From: Anthonomus grandis grandis
Taxonomy: Eukaryota > Arthropoda > Insecta > Coleoptera > Curculionidae
DNA length: 64,000 nucleotides
Assembly (NCBI RefSeq): GCF_022605725.1
Contig: NC_065556.1
Location: 28,131,140 to 28,195,139 of the forward strand
Direction: 5' to 3'
Shown here: in pieces, positions 45,301-55,465 of the stretch
How positions within the stretch are numbered: position 1 is the stretch's first letter
Layout of the letters: every line of letters starts with the position of its first letter
Translations under genes and position numbers: made by a program
Notes under the pieces: model-generated
The model's database searches: none
Seen by the model: the letters and a program-made list of their open reading frames with translations, nothing else
Told to the model about the DNA's origin: nothing

Positions 45301-45595
45301 CCAAAATGTTATAATTATTGATTTCTAAGATTTTTACAAGGGCTCGCTAATTTTACATTTATTATTACTACAAGTGTCTGCATATTTAGAACATATTGGT
45401 TGGTTTTCTTATCTTTTTGATAATGGAGCTTTGGCATGATGTATAACTGGTAACTAATTTTACCTTGGGTAAAAAACTAACTATAATGGAAGTTCACTAA
45501 TCACGAAACAGCACACTCATATCTAAGAAAGTTTTTTTTTAAATTTAGCATTGAGATTTGATCGTCTATAGATTTGTCAATATAAAGAATTTATT
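42395..45595. other. 3.2 kb intergenic DNA without a recognised gene
   Basis: I find no supported gene. 'ACACCCTGTATA' at 43,609 is the reverse of a CAGGGTGT-type transposon end. C-rich patches at 43,433 (CCACCCACCCACCCC) and 44,139 (CCCCCCACCCACCCC) are similar and each stands near a 'CCCTGTTTTT' word, so this is an old duplication. A 63-codon ATG frame at 44591-44782 is unrecognised. Confidence 0.4.
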
Positions 45596-46085
45596 TATTT
45601 TTCTAACCTAAAATTCTTAATAAAAATACAGTAGTGCCAAATTTCGTTGAAGTTTTCAATTTCACGTAAGGCACTTGGAGTTCCTCATTGTTAAATATTC
45701 CTTTTTTGATTAATTAGAGTTTTCTTTTATCCTTAAGCTTTTAAAGTTATTTCTGATATATCACGGATTTCGGAGGAATTTTCAAACTATATATCAGGCT
45801 TTTGAAGCCGTTTTTCTAGAATTTCAAGCAATGTATATTCGAAATTTCCAATGTAAATTTCAATTATATTTGAGGCATTTAAAGTTATCCAATTAAATCC
45901 CCAATGAATTAAACGTATTCCTGTTTCTTAAATTTAAAAGGGAATTACTGAATTTTATTTTGAATTTATGTAATATTTAGTAGTATTATCTATTGATTAT
46001 TATTATTTATATTTATTCTGGAATATCGGAAGCAATTAACCTTTATAACCAGCAATTTGGTTTAAGGGCAGAAAATAAATTTTAA
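45595..46085 (+). repeat. Long direct repeat, copy 1
   Basis: About 480 bp matched at 50,290-50,770: AGTAGTGCCAAATTTCGTTG, TTTTCAATTTCACGTA, TTGATTAATTAGAGTTTT, TATATCAGGCTTTTGAAG and AGCAATTTGGTTTAAGGGCA appear in the same order in both. Confidence 0.85.
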
Positions 46086-46089
46086 TTTA

Positions 46090-46685
46090 TTTATGACGTT
46101 ATTTAAATTCGTATAATAAAATAAATAACACTTTGTTAAGGGCACTTTGTCCCCTCTACAAGATGACGTTTTTTGAATTAAAATACGACGTTTTGTTTTT
46201 TTCAAATACGGCCCTGAATTTCTATCACCTTATTTTGTCGAACCACATTTTTCAATTTTTTTTTATTTTCAACCGATTTAATAGCAAAAAATGAGAATTT
46301 CGATAATTAAAAAAAAATCTTAATACGGACATGCTTTTATTTTCTTTTTCTTTTAATTACAGGTATCGACTTATTATTAATAAAAACTAATCCATCCCAT
46401 GATTTAATTTTATACAATATTTAGGACCTATCATCAAATTTAATAATAAAAATTTTTCACATTTGTTACAAAAAACAGTTAAAATTACCGATTATATAAA
46501 TAACTTAATAAACCATACTTTAAACACTTAACGTCTTTTAAAAAAACTACTGTAGAAAAAGCAAAGAAATATATTAGCAAATATGACGTACTTTTTATCC
46601 AATCCTGCCACCCAAAAAGCCAAATAACAATAAAACTTTTAACACTAATTAAATTTTAATTATAAAAAAATAAACCTCCTTCAAC
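46090..46685. other. Intergenic DNA, nothing recognised
   Basis: AT-rich, no feature supported. Confidence 0.35.
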
Positions 46686-46689
46686 TTCG

Positions 46690-47085
46690 ATCATTCTTCC
46701 TTTTGCCCGTAAATGTGTGATTTCCAAAATAAAATTGTGGCGTAAAACATTTATATTTTGAGGACTTTTTTTGAATATACGATCTTTTAAATATCTTCAT
46801 AAAAAATAATCAAGAGGTGACAAATCGGGGCTTCTGGCAAGCCAACGAACTGCTCATTGGTTCCCAAGCCACTAATTGGGAAAAGTTTGATTAAGAAACT
46901 CAGACACAGCAATCCCATTATGTGGTGGTGCCCCATCCTGTTGCCACTATAATTGCTGAACAATATAAGTATCTTTCGGAGTGCAAATTTCCACTATCGA
47001 AAACTGGCCCTAAAATTATGTTTTCATTAAGCCTAATTCAAACATTAAACGTCTCCCGTCCCTGTCATCGAATTTGCTGATTTTG
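46690..47085 (-). pseudogene. DDE transposase fragment (DUF4817-type family)
   Basis: The minus strand, with several frame breaks, gives QQDGAPPH-like sequence (second catalytic Asp), then NGIAVSEFLNQTFP and a degenerate form of the EWPARSPDLTPLDFFLWG block, and a tail like KDRIYSKKVL. This is the C-terminal half of the family whose N-terminal half lies at 20.4 kb. The element ends are not visible. Confidence 0.6.
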
Positions 47086-47170
47086 ATACGGATTTTCGAC
47101 CGCGTAATAATACGAGGTTACTGTATTATTGATAATAATATTATTGATATTATTGATACTGTTAATAATA

Positions 47171-48286
47171 CTGGCTATTAAATAACGAGACTGGTTACGA
47201 AAAAGGGTTTTATTATAAAAATTATTTTACATTCGAATGCTCCCCTTCAATATACTCCCCTTCCCTCGCCACACATCTTTCCATACGTTTCTTTCCATTG
47301 ATCGAAGCAGTGCTAAAAGTCTTCTTTGGTGAATACGGCGCGTGTTCTAGCACTGGAGTGCGCTTACCGGCCAAATACTGCTTCACAGATAGCGCGTTAT
47401 GGGCAGGTGCGTTATCCTGGTGCAAAATCCACGAGTTGTTTTTCCACAACTCGTGCCATTTCTTACAAACTCGTTCTCGTTCAGTGTTGCCAAAACTGAC
47501 AAATAGTAAGTCTGGTTGATAGTCTGACCCTCTGGAACATCACGATACCGTTAATGACGAAAAAACGATTAACATTGCCTTGAATTTTGATTTGGGCATC
47601 CTTGCTTTTTTTATTCTGCGCGATTCAGGCGTCTTCCAATGCATCGCTTGCCGCTTGCTTTCAACATCGTATTGAAAAATCCACGTTTCGTCGCAAGTAA
47701 TAATGGTTTTCATCAGTCCGGGATCTGCTTCTAACCTTTTAAGAAAATCTGAGCAGACCTGTTGACGCAAGAGCTTTTGGTCAAGAGTCAGGTTCTTTGG
47801 CACCAGCTTCACACAGACTTTTGTCATGTGTAATTCCCCGTGTAAAATTTTTCTAACCGTTTCTTTATCGGCGTTTACAGCCTCGGCAAACATCCGGGTG
47901 CTCATTCGACGATCTGCACGCATAATTTGGTTGATTTTGGTCACTGTTTCCGGAGTCATCTTCAATGTTCTCTCGGACCTCACTAAAGCGCTTACACCAA
48001 TCAAAAACACGCGCACGAGAGAGACAATTTTCCCCATAGGCCTCTCGCAATAATTTATAACACTCAGTCTAAGTTTTTTTCAATTTAACGGGAAATTTAT
48101 GGTTGATGCGTTGCTCTTATTTTTCGTCACACATGGTTTTCGGTACGAGAAAAAAACACGTTCGTTTCAAACCGCTACTGCACGAATACTATAATAGTAA
48201 CGAAACGTGTTTTGGTACAAGATATCTAGATACCCAACGCACTACTCGCGCCCTTTAGGCACGCAGTCTCGTTATTTAATAGCCAG
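47171..48286 (-). mobile_element. Mariner element with perfect terminal repeats
   Basis: The first 23 bp, starting CTGGCTATTAAATAACGAG, are repeated exactly in inverted form at 48264-48286. The inside is one mariner transposase on the minus strand, so the whole 1.1 kb unit is present. TA stands before the left end (47169-47170), but the base pair after the right end is AC, so the expected TA duplication is not intact. Confidence 0.9.
47222..48134 (-). pseudogene. Mariner transposase, inactive
   Basis: It begins at ATG 48134 with in-frame stops at codon 6 and a little later. Then come REAYGENCLSRARVFDWCKRF (HTH region), a frameshift, and a long open part (48037-47540) with TPETVTKINQIMRADRRMST and TCDETWIFQYD (first catalytic Asp). 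After another break comes WILHQDNAPAHNALSVKQYL (second Asp). The sequence then jumps from APYSP straight to the C-terminal QWKKRMERC-like end, so the third catalytic Asp and about 45-50 residues are deleted. It cannot encode a working transposase. Confidence 0.88.
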
Positions 48287-48289
48287 ACT

Positions 48290-48540
48290 TATTATTTCTG
48301 TTAAAAAATGGAGAAATATTTTAGATATTTAATTTAAATTTGATACAATGTCCAAAATTGGCTGTGCAATAAATACTGATTCCTTAAACTTGGACATACT
48401 TCTGTTCTAAAAACTTGTTGAGTTTTTCAAAAAATACCAACCAAGACTTTTAGGATTAAAGCGTCTTTTGGCAAACCTGGACGACATTCAAAATACGTCA
48501 AACTGTCACTCTATGTTTTTTTCCGAACTTGTTTTTAAGC
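48290..48540. other. Spacer before CpG-rich block
   Basis: AT-rich, nothing recognised. Confidence 0.3.
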
Positions 48541-48958
48541 TACATTGACTGTACTACTTTTCAACTTCCCATCTATCGGTCGGACCAATGAGAGAACACT
48601 ATTTGTAGTCACGTGACGACGTGACCCGCCGCCGCTTTTCACTCCGTCGACTCGACGTCTGTTTCTGTTTATTTTCGAACGGCCGTCGTTGCAACACACG
48701 AACTCGAGGTCGTCGCACGCCCGTCACACGACGCTCTCGACGCGATTTTTTTTTCGGAAATTTTTTGAAAAAATTAATAAAAACTGGACCGCACGTGACC
48801 GATTTTCCCCGACAAAAAAAAAAGTAACATGGCAAACGTCGGTGCTTTTTGGCGATTTTTTAAAACGTCACCGAATGACAGTTTTATGAGTGATTTAGTG
48901 TGATAGAGAGAGAAAGAGAACAAGTGATTTTGTGAGGTGCTTGTGGTGAGGAGAGGAC
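48541..48958 (+). promoter_or_regulatory. CpG-rich promoter and 5' UTR candidate
   Basis: A sharp rise in CG dinucleotides between 48,570 and 48,850. GTCACGTGAC, a perfect palindromic E-box (48608-48617; the form bound by MITF/TFE or USF-type bHLH proteins), stands at the 5' side, and a second CACGTG lies at 48793-48798. A purine-rich GAGAGAGAAAGAGAAC stretch (48,905-48,920), GAGA-factor-like, follows just before an ATG with a splice donor. Direction is inferred from that ATG. Frames on both strands here are open only because the DNA is GC-rich. Confidence 0.5.
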
Positions 48959-48996
48959 ATGTTGGGAGTGTTAAAGAGACGCTGGAAACCAAAGAG
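48959..48996 (+). CDS. Possible first coding exon of an unknown gene
   Basis: ATG at 48959 gives MLGVLKRRWKPK and ends at AG|GTATTT (phase 2), directly after the CpG-rich block. I do not recognise the 12-residue basic N-terminus. No convincing second exon was found in the remaining 15 kb, so the gene would have a very long first intron and extend beyond the window. Alternatively this is a non-coding first exon and the ATG is chance. Confidence 0.3.
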
Positions 48997-48999
48997 GTA

Positions 49000-50285
49000 T
49001 TTAAATGAATCGATCGGATATGGGTTATTTTTAGTTGCGGCCTTGGTGTTGAGTCAACGTGTATGTTTATAGTTTAAAAATAGGTCCATATTATTAGAGT
49101 TTTTCAAAAAAAAAATCACACAGAACATAAAAGAGGATTTTAGGTCAGTCTTTATTGATTCGAACTTCAATGCCACCCTGTTTCTAGCAGCTCATCCCTC
49201 TCCCTCTCACTCAGCTGTTCCATGCACTGTTGCTCCCTCCGTATTGATTTTTCTTCTCCACGGCTTGTTCATTATTCCCGATTTTATTAGAAACAAATAA
49301 TAGTTGTACCTGAGTAGAATCCAGAAACATAAAAATACGAATAAACTAAATAAATGTACTTGAAGACATTAAATTATTTATGCATAATTTAATTGGATGT
49401 GAGACACATTATTTTATTTAATAGTTATGGCGCTTAAATGGGCGAGTGTGTAAAAAGGGCTTAAATATTGTTATAATTATTTGGGTTTAAGGAAATATTT
49501 GTTCACTATTCATTAATTTGTTCATTATTTCCAATTTTACTAGAAATAATTATTTGTACCTAAGAATGTCAACTAGCAAATTGCTATTAAAGAAAAGGCA
49601 TTAAATTATTTATGTATAATTCAACTTGATGTAAAAAACATTATTTTATTTAATAATTCGTAGATCTTAAATGGATAAATGGGCAAAAAGTGAACAAACG
49701 TTGTTTTTCTTTTTGATTATTTAGGTTTCTGGACGTATCAATTTTTTTATTAGATTAACCCTAAAAAAACAATATTTTTTCAATTTGTATACTGTACAAT
49801 TCCTCATTCAATCAAAGTCATTTCGCAAAAATATTTATCCCTGTTAAACCATTCCAATAATTTCAATTTTAATGACACAGCTTTCCTGAAATAAGATTTT
49901 TTAACTATTTTGCAGGATATCCTCTATACCCCAATATTAAGTACTTAGTAAGAGCAGATCCGCAGATCCAGGATGTTATTAGTTCGAAAAAAAAAATTAA
50001 AACCTAAGATGGACAATCTATAAAAATGGGTTAAATATTGCTTCAGAAAGTTTATTAAAAAATTATTCATTTAATACAGTTTTCAAAAAACTTTACTGAA
50101 TAAGAATCCCTAGAATATTTTTTTATTAAATATTTTACAAATGTCTCAAATTTATTTTGGTCGTTCTTTAAATGGGCCAAAAAAGTCTGGAGAAAATACA
50201 CATTTTTCAGGAAAAACTTTAAAAAAAGGCGAGCATGTCCAATTAAGTTATGCATTAATAACTATTTAAATTAGTGTTTTCTCTG
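49000..50285. repeat. Dispersed repeats, presumed intron
   Basis: The block at 49,260-49,480 (TTCATTATTnCCnATTTTA, AGAAACAAATAATAGTTGTA, TTTATTTAATAGTT) is repeated at 49,510-49,740 and again at 51,840-52,080. ACACATTTTTCAGGAAAAAC at 50,200 recurs at 50,885 with the following GCATGTCCAATTAAGTTATG. No gene seen. Confidence 0.6.
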
Positions 50286-50289
50286 CCCT

Positions 50290-50775
50290 AAGATTCTTAT
50301 AAAAATATAGTAGTGCCAAACTTCATTGAAGTTTTCAATTTCACGTATGCTTCTTTCCAAGCTGCTTTACTTTGCTTTGAAGTTCCTCATATTTTAACAT
50401 CACTTTTTTGATTAATTAGAGTTTTATTTTATCCTTGGACTTTTAAAGTTACTTCTGATATATCACAGATTTCGGAGTAATTTTCGAATTATATATCAGG
50501 CATTTGAAGTCGTTTTTTCTAGTATTTGAAGCAATATATATTTCAAATTTCCAATGTACTTTTCAATTATATTTGAAGCATTTAAAGCTATCCAATTAAA
50601 TCCCTAATGAATTAAAAGTATTCCTTTTTCTTAAATTTAAAAGGGAATTACTGAATTTTATCTTGGACTTATAATAATTAGTAAGATTATCTATTTATTA
50701 TTATTAATATTTATTTTGGACAATCTGGAGCAATTTACTCTGTAATTAGCAACTTGGTTTAAGGGCAGGACTTAG
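50290..50775 (+). repeat. Long direct repeat, copy 2
   Basis: Second copy of the 45,595-46,085 block, same orientation, about 4.7 kb away; the mariner insertion and the CpG-rich block lie between the copies. Confidence 0.85.
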
Positions 50776-51419
50776 TACAAAGTGGCCCAAATTCAACCCT
50801 CATCATTGGGATTTTGGAAACCTTAAGAGATACAAGGTCGGTTAAATTATGGCAAAGTTGCTAAATTTGGTACTTAACAAAATACACATTTTTCAGAAAA
50901 AACATAAAAAAATGGTGAGCATGTCCAATTAAGTTATGCATAAATAACTATTTAATAAATTAGTGTGTTCATTTTGAAAAAAAATATTAAGACTTGTATC
51001 AAAAATGATTTTTGAATAATATAGGAAAATGGTACCAATCTGGTACCAGATTAAAAATTCAATAAAATAAAATAGTTTGTTTTTGAGGGTAAACCAGTTT
51101 TTTAGAACTAATTTCTTATATGACCTAAAAATCCAATACATTTATATTGCACGAATTTTTTAAGCATAATTGTCCCCTTTAGCTCCAATAACTGAATAAA
51201 TTCCTTAATTATTTCTTCTTCTTTAATTGCCACTTTACAAGGTTGGCTATCAATATAGTTGTTATTCTCGTCTTCGATGCTGCAGTTCTAAATAACTCAA
51301 CCAAACTATAGTTGTACAGAGTAGTTAACCAAGAAATGTACTTCTCTTTTCCTGGATAATATTCTTCAACAATATCATCTTATCTTATTGTTGGTAGAAG
51401 GTCACAGCAGTAATTTTAT

Positions 51420-51690
51420 TTAATTCAACTGCCTGCAACTGAAAAATCAATTCTTAGTCCAACTGCTTGAGATAATAAAATAATTAGACTATCTAGAATT
51501 GAAAAATTAGTCTATAGTTCCACTACCTAGAATAATTCAGAGATAAATCAATGTTCAACTGCCTGGAATTGATAGATGAATTTAAGGTTTGATATATTAC
51601 ATTTTTGGCCTCACTGCCTGGAATAATGCAGGAATTAGACAGTCTGGAATCGATAACAAATCCATAGTGTAACTGGCTGGGTAATTATCT
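51420..51690. repeat. Short-motif repeat block
   Basis: CAACTGCCTGGAATTGA, CACTGCCTGGAATAAT, CACTACCTAGAATAATTC and similar, every 40-60 bp. Confidence 0.7.
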
Positions 51691-52264
51691 TAATTGTGTT
51701 CAATATTTCCGTTCTTTTTCCTATTCTCCCTGGTACTTCCTTCTATAGGACCACATCACGTATGGTTCCAGTCAATTTTTCTCTAACGTCCAGGAATTAT
51801 AGCATCTCAGTTTTTGGACTTCTCTTTTGCATAACGCATTTCCCACGCTGTTATTTCTGTTTATTATTCTCAATTTTACTAGAAATAATTATTTGTACCT
51901 AAGAAAAGCCCACAAATATAAAAACATGCATAGTTTGAATGATATGACTAGCAAATTGCTATTAAAGTAAAGGCATAATTCAACTGGATGTGAAAAACAT
52001 TATTTTATTTGATAATTCGTGGATCATAATTGGATAAATGTGCAAAAAGTGAACAAAAGTTGTTTTTCTTCTTAATTATTTAGAACGCATTCCCCACGCT
52101 ATTCTAAGTATTTGTTTTTACTGACTTTCTTTGTTAGTTAATGCATAGGTTTTCCTGTTCTCGAACTGACTGATTGTAATGCTCCTAATTATTTAGCCCC
52201 TAACAAATAAAAATTAAACCGTTTTAAGACACAATAATAATAACTCATACAATAAGATAAGTAT

Positions 52265-52640
52265 CGTTCCTTGAACGGGAAGTTCTGCCCTATACAGCTG
52301 TCCGCACAATTGAATCTAAATGATGTACTTTCGGTGCCGAAGAAATACACAATAGTATTTCCGCAAACTACAATGGTGCAGCAGACATTCATTAAAACGG
52401 GGTTAAAAACAAGCGATCCGTACGTGGGTTGGAATTATGGACACGCGAAAGAATTATGCAAGCCGCACCGCATACATCTTAATGGGAACCTACGCGGTAT
52501 GTACGAGGTTATACTGCTTAAGCGGTCGATTTCTAATGGGGATTTATTTTTTCGCGTCGAAAAACTCCCTCTTTGGAGGAGTTTTCATTGAAACTCAACT
52601 TTCAGGTTGTTTGCATGCTCGGATGTAAAGTAAACAGTGG
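52265..52640 (+). other. GC-richer patch with a possible exon
   Basis: A 106-codon frame (52271-52591, no ATG at its start) and a 63-codon ATG frame (52437-52628) overlap in DNA that is clearly less AT-rich than its flanks. The ATG frame starts MDTRKNYASRTAYILMGTYA and meets a good donor GTATGT right after it (52498). I do not recognise either protein. It may be an exon of the gene starting at 48.96 kb, an unrelated small gene, or a transposon scrap. Confidence 0.25.
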
Positions 52641-52989
52641 CCGGAATATGGTATAAAGCAATGTGTATTTAAGGGCGTGCTTGGAAAATGTCTAAACACA
52701 AATGAAGGGAAAATATTAAGCGAAGCTTTATGCCTGGAGGAATGGAAACTGAATTTTTTTTGTGAGTTTCCACCATAAGTTCTTTGGGAAAGTACATTCT
52801 TTTTAATGCCTATAATTGTTCAAGGCAATTCAATAGTCTTAAAGGCAGATCCCGATTATTTTTACAAAAATAATTGTGATCAACTGCCTGGACTAAAAAT
52901 AAAATTTAACGTGGAATATAAATACAAAAGACAACATTCTACTTGGTTTAACGGTAAGTAGCCCAGAACTCTTTGGGCATTAAGCTTTA

Positions 52990-54470
52990 GACCTTAAACA
53001 ATTTCATTTTAAATTCGACGCAATTTATTTCATTAAAATTGTTAAGTACTTTTTTGAGAAAATTGAGTTCAAGTTACAAAAAGTTAGTTTAGGGGACCTT
53101 AGGGTCGACTACTTGGTCAATAACCTGGAAAGCTTTGGGCATACACTTTTAAACCTTAAATACTTTTTTTAGACAATTTAATTCTAAATTCGATGCATTT
53201 TGTTTCGTTTAAAAATGTTGAGTGGTTTTTGAGAAAATTGAGTTTAAATGACAAAAAGTTAGTCTAGGGGACCTCAGGATCCACTACTTGGTTTAACTAT
53301 AGATAACCTGGAAACCTTTAGGCGTACACCTTTGAACATTAAACCATTTTTTAGGACTATTCAATTCCAAATCCGATGCATTTTGTTTCATTTAAAAATT
53401 TTAAGTGGTTTTTGAGAAAATTAAGTTTAAATGACAAAAAGTTGATCTAGGGAATTTTAGGATACACCATTTGGTTGAACTGTGCATAACCTGGAAACTT
53501 TTGACCCCTAAACAATATTTTTAGACCAGTTAATTCTGAATCCGATGAATTTTTTCTTATTAAAAAATGTTAAGTAGTTTTTGAGAAAATTGATTTTAAA
53601 TAACGAAAAAATGGTCTTAGTGATTTCTGGGTTTAACTGTGGATAACTTGGAAACCTGTAGGTAAACACTTTTGACCCCTTTACAATATTTTTAAATAAA
53701 TTAACTCTAAATCCGATACAATTTATTTCATTTAAAAATATTAAGTATTCTTTGAGAAAATTGAGTTTAAAAAACGAAAAGTTAATCTAAGGGACTTCAG
53801 GGTCTACTATTTGGTTTAAATGGGGTTCGCCTAAAAACCTTTAGACGTACACTTTTTGACCATAAGTAATATTTTTAGATAATTTAATTTTAAATCCGAC
53901 GCAATTTGTCTGATTTAGAAATTCCGAGCACTTTTTGATTAAATTAAATTTTCATGACTTAAAGATGGTCTAAGGAACCTGAGGGTCTACTACTAGGTTT
54001 AACTGTGGATAACCTAAAAACCTTCATGCGTATACTTTTGGATCTTAAACAGTATTTTTAGACAATTTAATTTTAAATCCGATACAAGTGGTTTTACTAA
54101 AAAAATTTGAGTAGTTTTTAAGATAATTGCGTTTAAGTAACGAAAAAATGGTCTAAGTGACTTCTAGGTCTACTATTTAGTTCAGCTGTGGATAACTTGG
54201 AAACCTGTAGGCACACACTTTTGATCCGTTTACAATATTTTTAGATAAATTAATTTTGAATCTAACACAATTTATTTCAATTAAAAATAATAAGTATTCT
54301 TTGAGAAAATTGAGTTTAAATGACAAGTTGATCTAAGGGACTACTATTTGATTTAACTGTAAATAACCTAAAAACCTTTAGACGTACACTTTTGATTCTA
54401 AGCAATATATTTAGACAATTTAATTCTAAATCAAATTAAAATTAAATTTAGACAATTTAATTTTAATTAT
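52990..54470 (+). repeat. Tandem repeat, unit about 170-185 bp
   Basis: The anchor TTTTTGAGAAAATTGAGTTTAAA or a variant recurs at about 53,052, 53,227, 53,410, 53,579, 53,750, 53,930, 54,115 and 54,299. Each unit also has GGGACCTnAGGGTCTACTA, ACTGTGGATAACCTGGAAAC, CGTACACTTTTGA and AATCCGATGCAATTTG. Confidence 0.9.
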
Positions 54471-54474
54471 TGTA

Positions 54475-55095
54475 CTTTTAGTACGCTTAGAATCAATAAT
54501 ATTACACATTGATTTTTTTTTACCTCTTTTTGTTAATATTTAATATTGCTTACACTTACTGAAGAAAAACTATTTTATAAAAAAAGTCATATATAATGCT
54601 TATAAGATTAAAAAAAATCGTGATAATCACATAAACTTGAACGAGGTTGCACCCAGTTTTACAATATGATAATCGTCTGATAATGCGATAATATTCGAGC
54701 CCATATACACATGTACTTACATACAATTAAGATAAAACGATTTGTTTAAAATTTGCCAAATTGCTTTGTTAATTTAATAGTGCTCAAAAAAAAATAATTA
54801 AATGACGAAAATATTTAAACAAAGGAAAAAATTAAATTTTGTATCGAAATATACTGTATAAGTGTATAGTATTCGTAACTGTACATACAGATGTAACGAT
54901 TGTAATAATGGAATGAATTGCGTCTTCATAACAATTTTTCGAATAAAATAAAAACGTTCCTTAATTCTTGAGATATAGACATTTGATCTATAGGAAATAC
55001 AGCTCAAAATCCATTATGGCATCTTATGATGCTGAAAAATTACTTAATGAATGACCCCATAATTGTCTCAATTTGGTTATCGAAGTTTAACTAAC
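54475..55095. other. Intergenic DNA, nothing recognised
   Basis: AT-rich; 69-codon minus frame at 54798-55007 shows no domain. Confidence 0.35.
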
Positions 55096-55099
55096 GAGC

Positions 55100-55445
55100 G
55101 ATAACGAGGTAGACTAAAGGACACACAGTCAATTAATTCCAAAATTTATGATCATAAAATAAATGAAAACCTACCGAAAAAGCAGCAAAGGCGACATGTA
55201 GTTGTTATCATCGCAAGTTAATGGCGAGTGTCAAGATCGTTCCCCGGGGGTTAACGGTTTCGAAAAACGAGAAGCAAAGAGATGGTCAGCGATCAATAGG
55301 CGGCCATTGATTGTTTTATACCGTACAAACCAGCTCGTCGTTTAACTTATGCCGACTGTCCTTTTATGGACAAGTCGGATGGGTTCGAATCCGCACCGTC
55401 AGCCGGCCACCCGATGCACACTCCAACGGGAGCCGTTCAATTATT
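55100..55445. promoter_or_regulatory. GC-richer island with hairpin, possible regulatory element
   Basis: About 350 bp of near-balanced composition in AT-rich DNA, not repeated elsewhere in the window. It contains a strong hairpin at 55352-55378 (arms CCGACTGTCC and GGACAAGTCGG, one bulged A, six-base loop) and GGTTCGAATCC nearby. No open frame of note. It may be an enhancer, a structured RNA or a piece of an RNA-derived repeat. Confidence 0.3.
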
Positions 55446-55465
55446 GTTACTTTGACAATTGCAAA

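Noticed and set aside
48599..48889. Arg-rich frames on both strands
   Set aside because: A by-product of CpG-rich promoter-like DNA; frames overlap on both strands, no domain or splice support.
55370..55405. GGTTCGAATCC resembling a tRNA T-arm
   Set aside because: The upstream sequence does not give D-arm, anticodon arm or acceptor stem, and the T-stem pairs with a loop of the wrong size.
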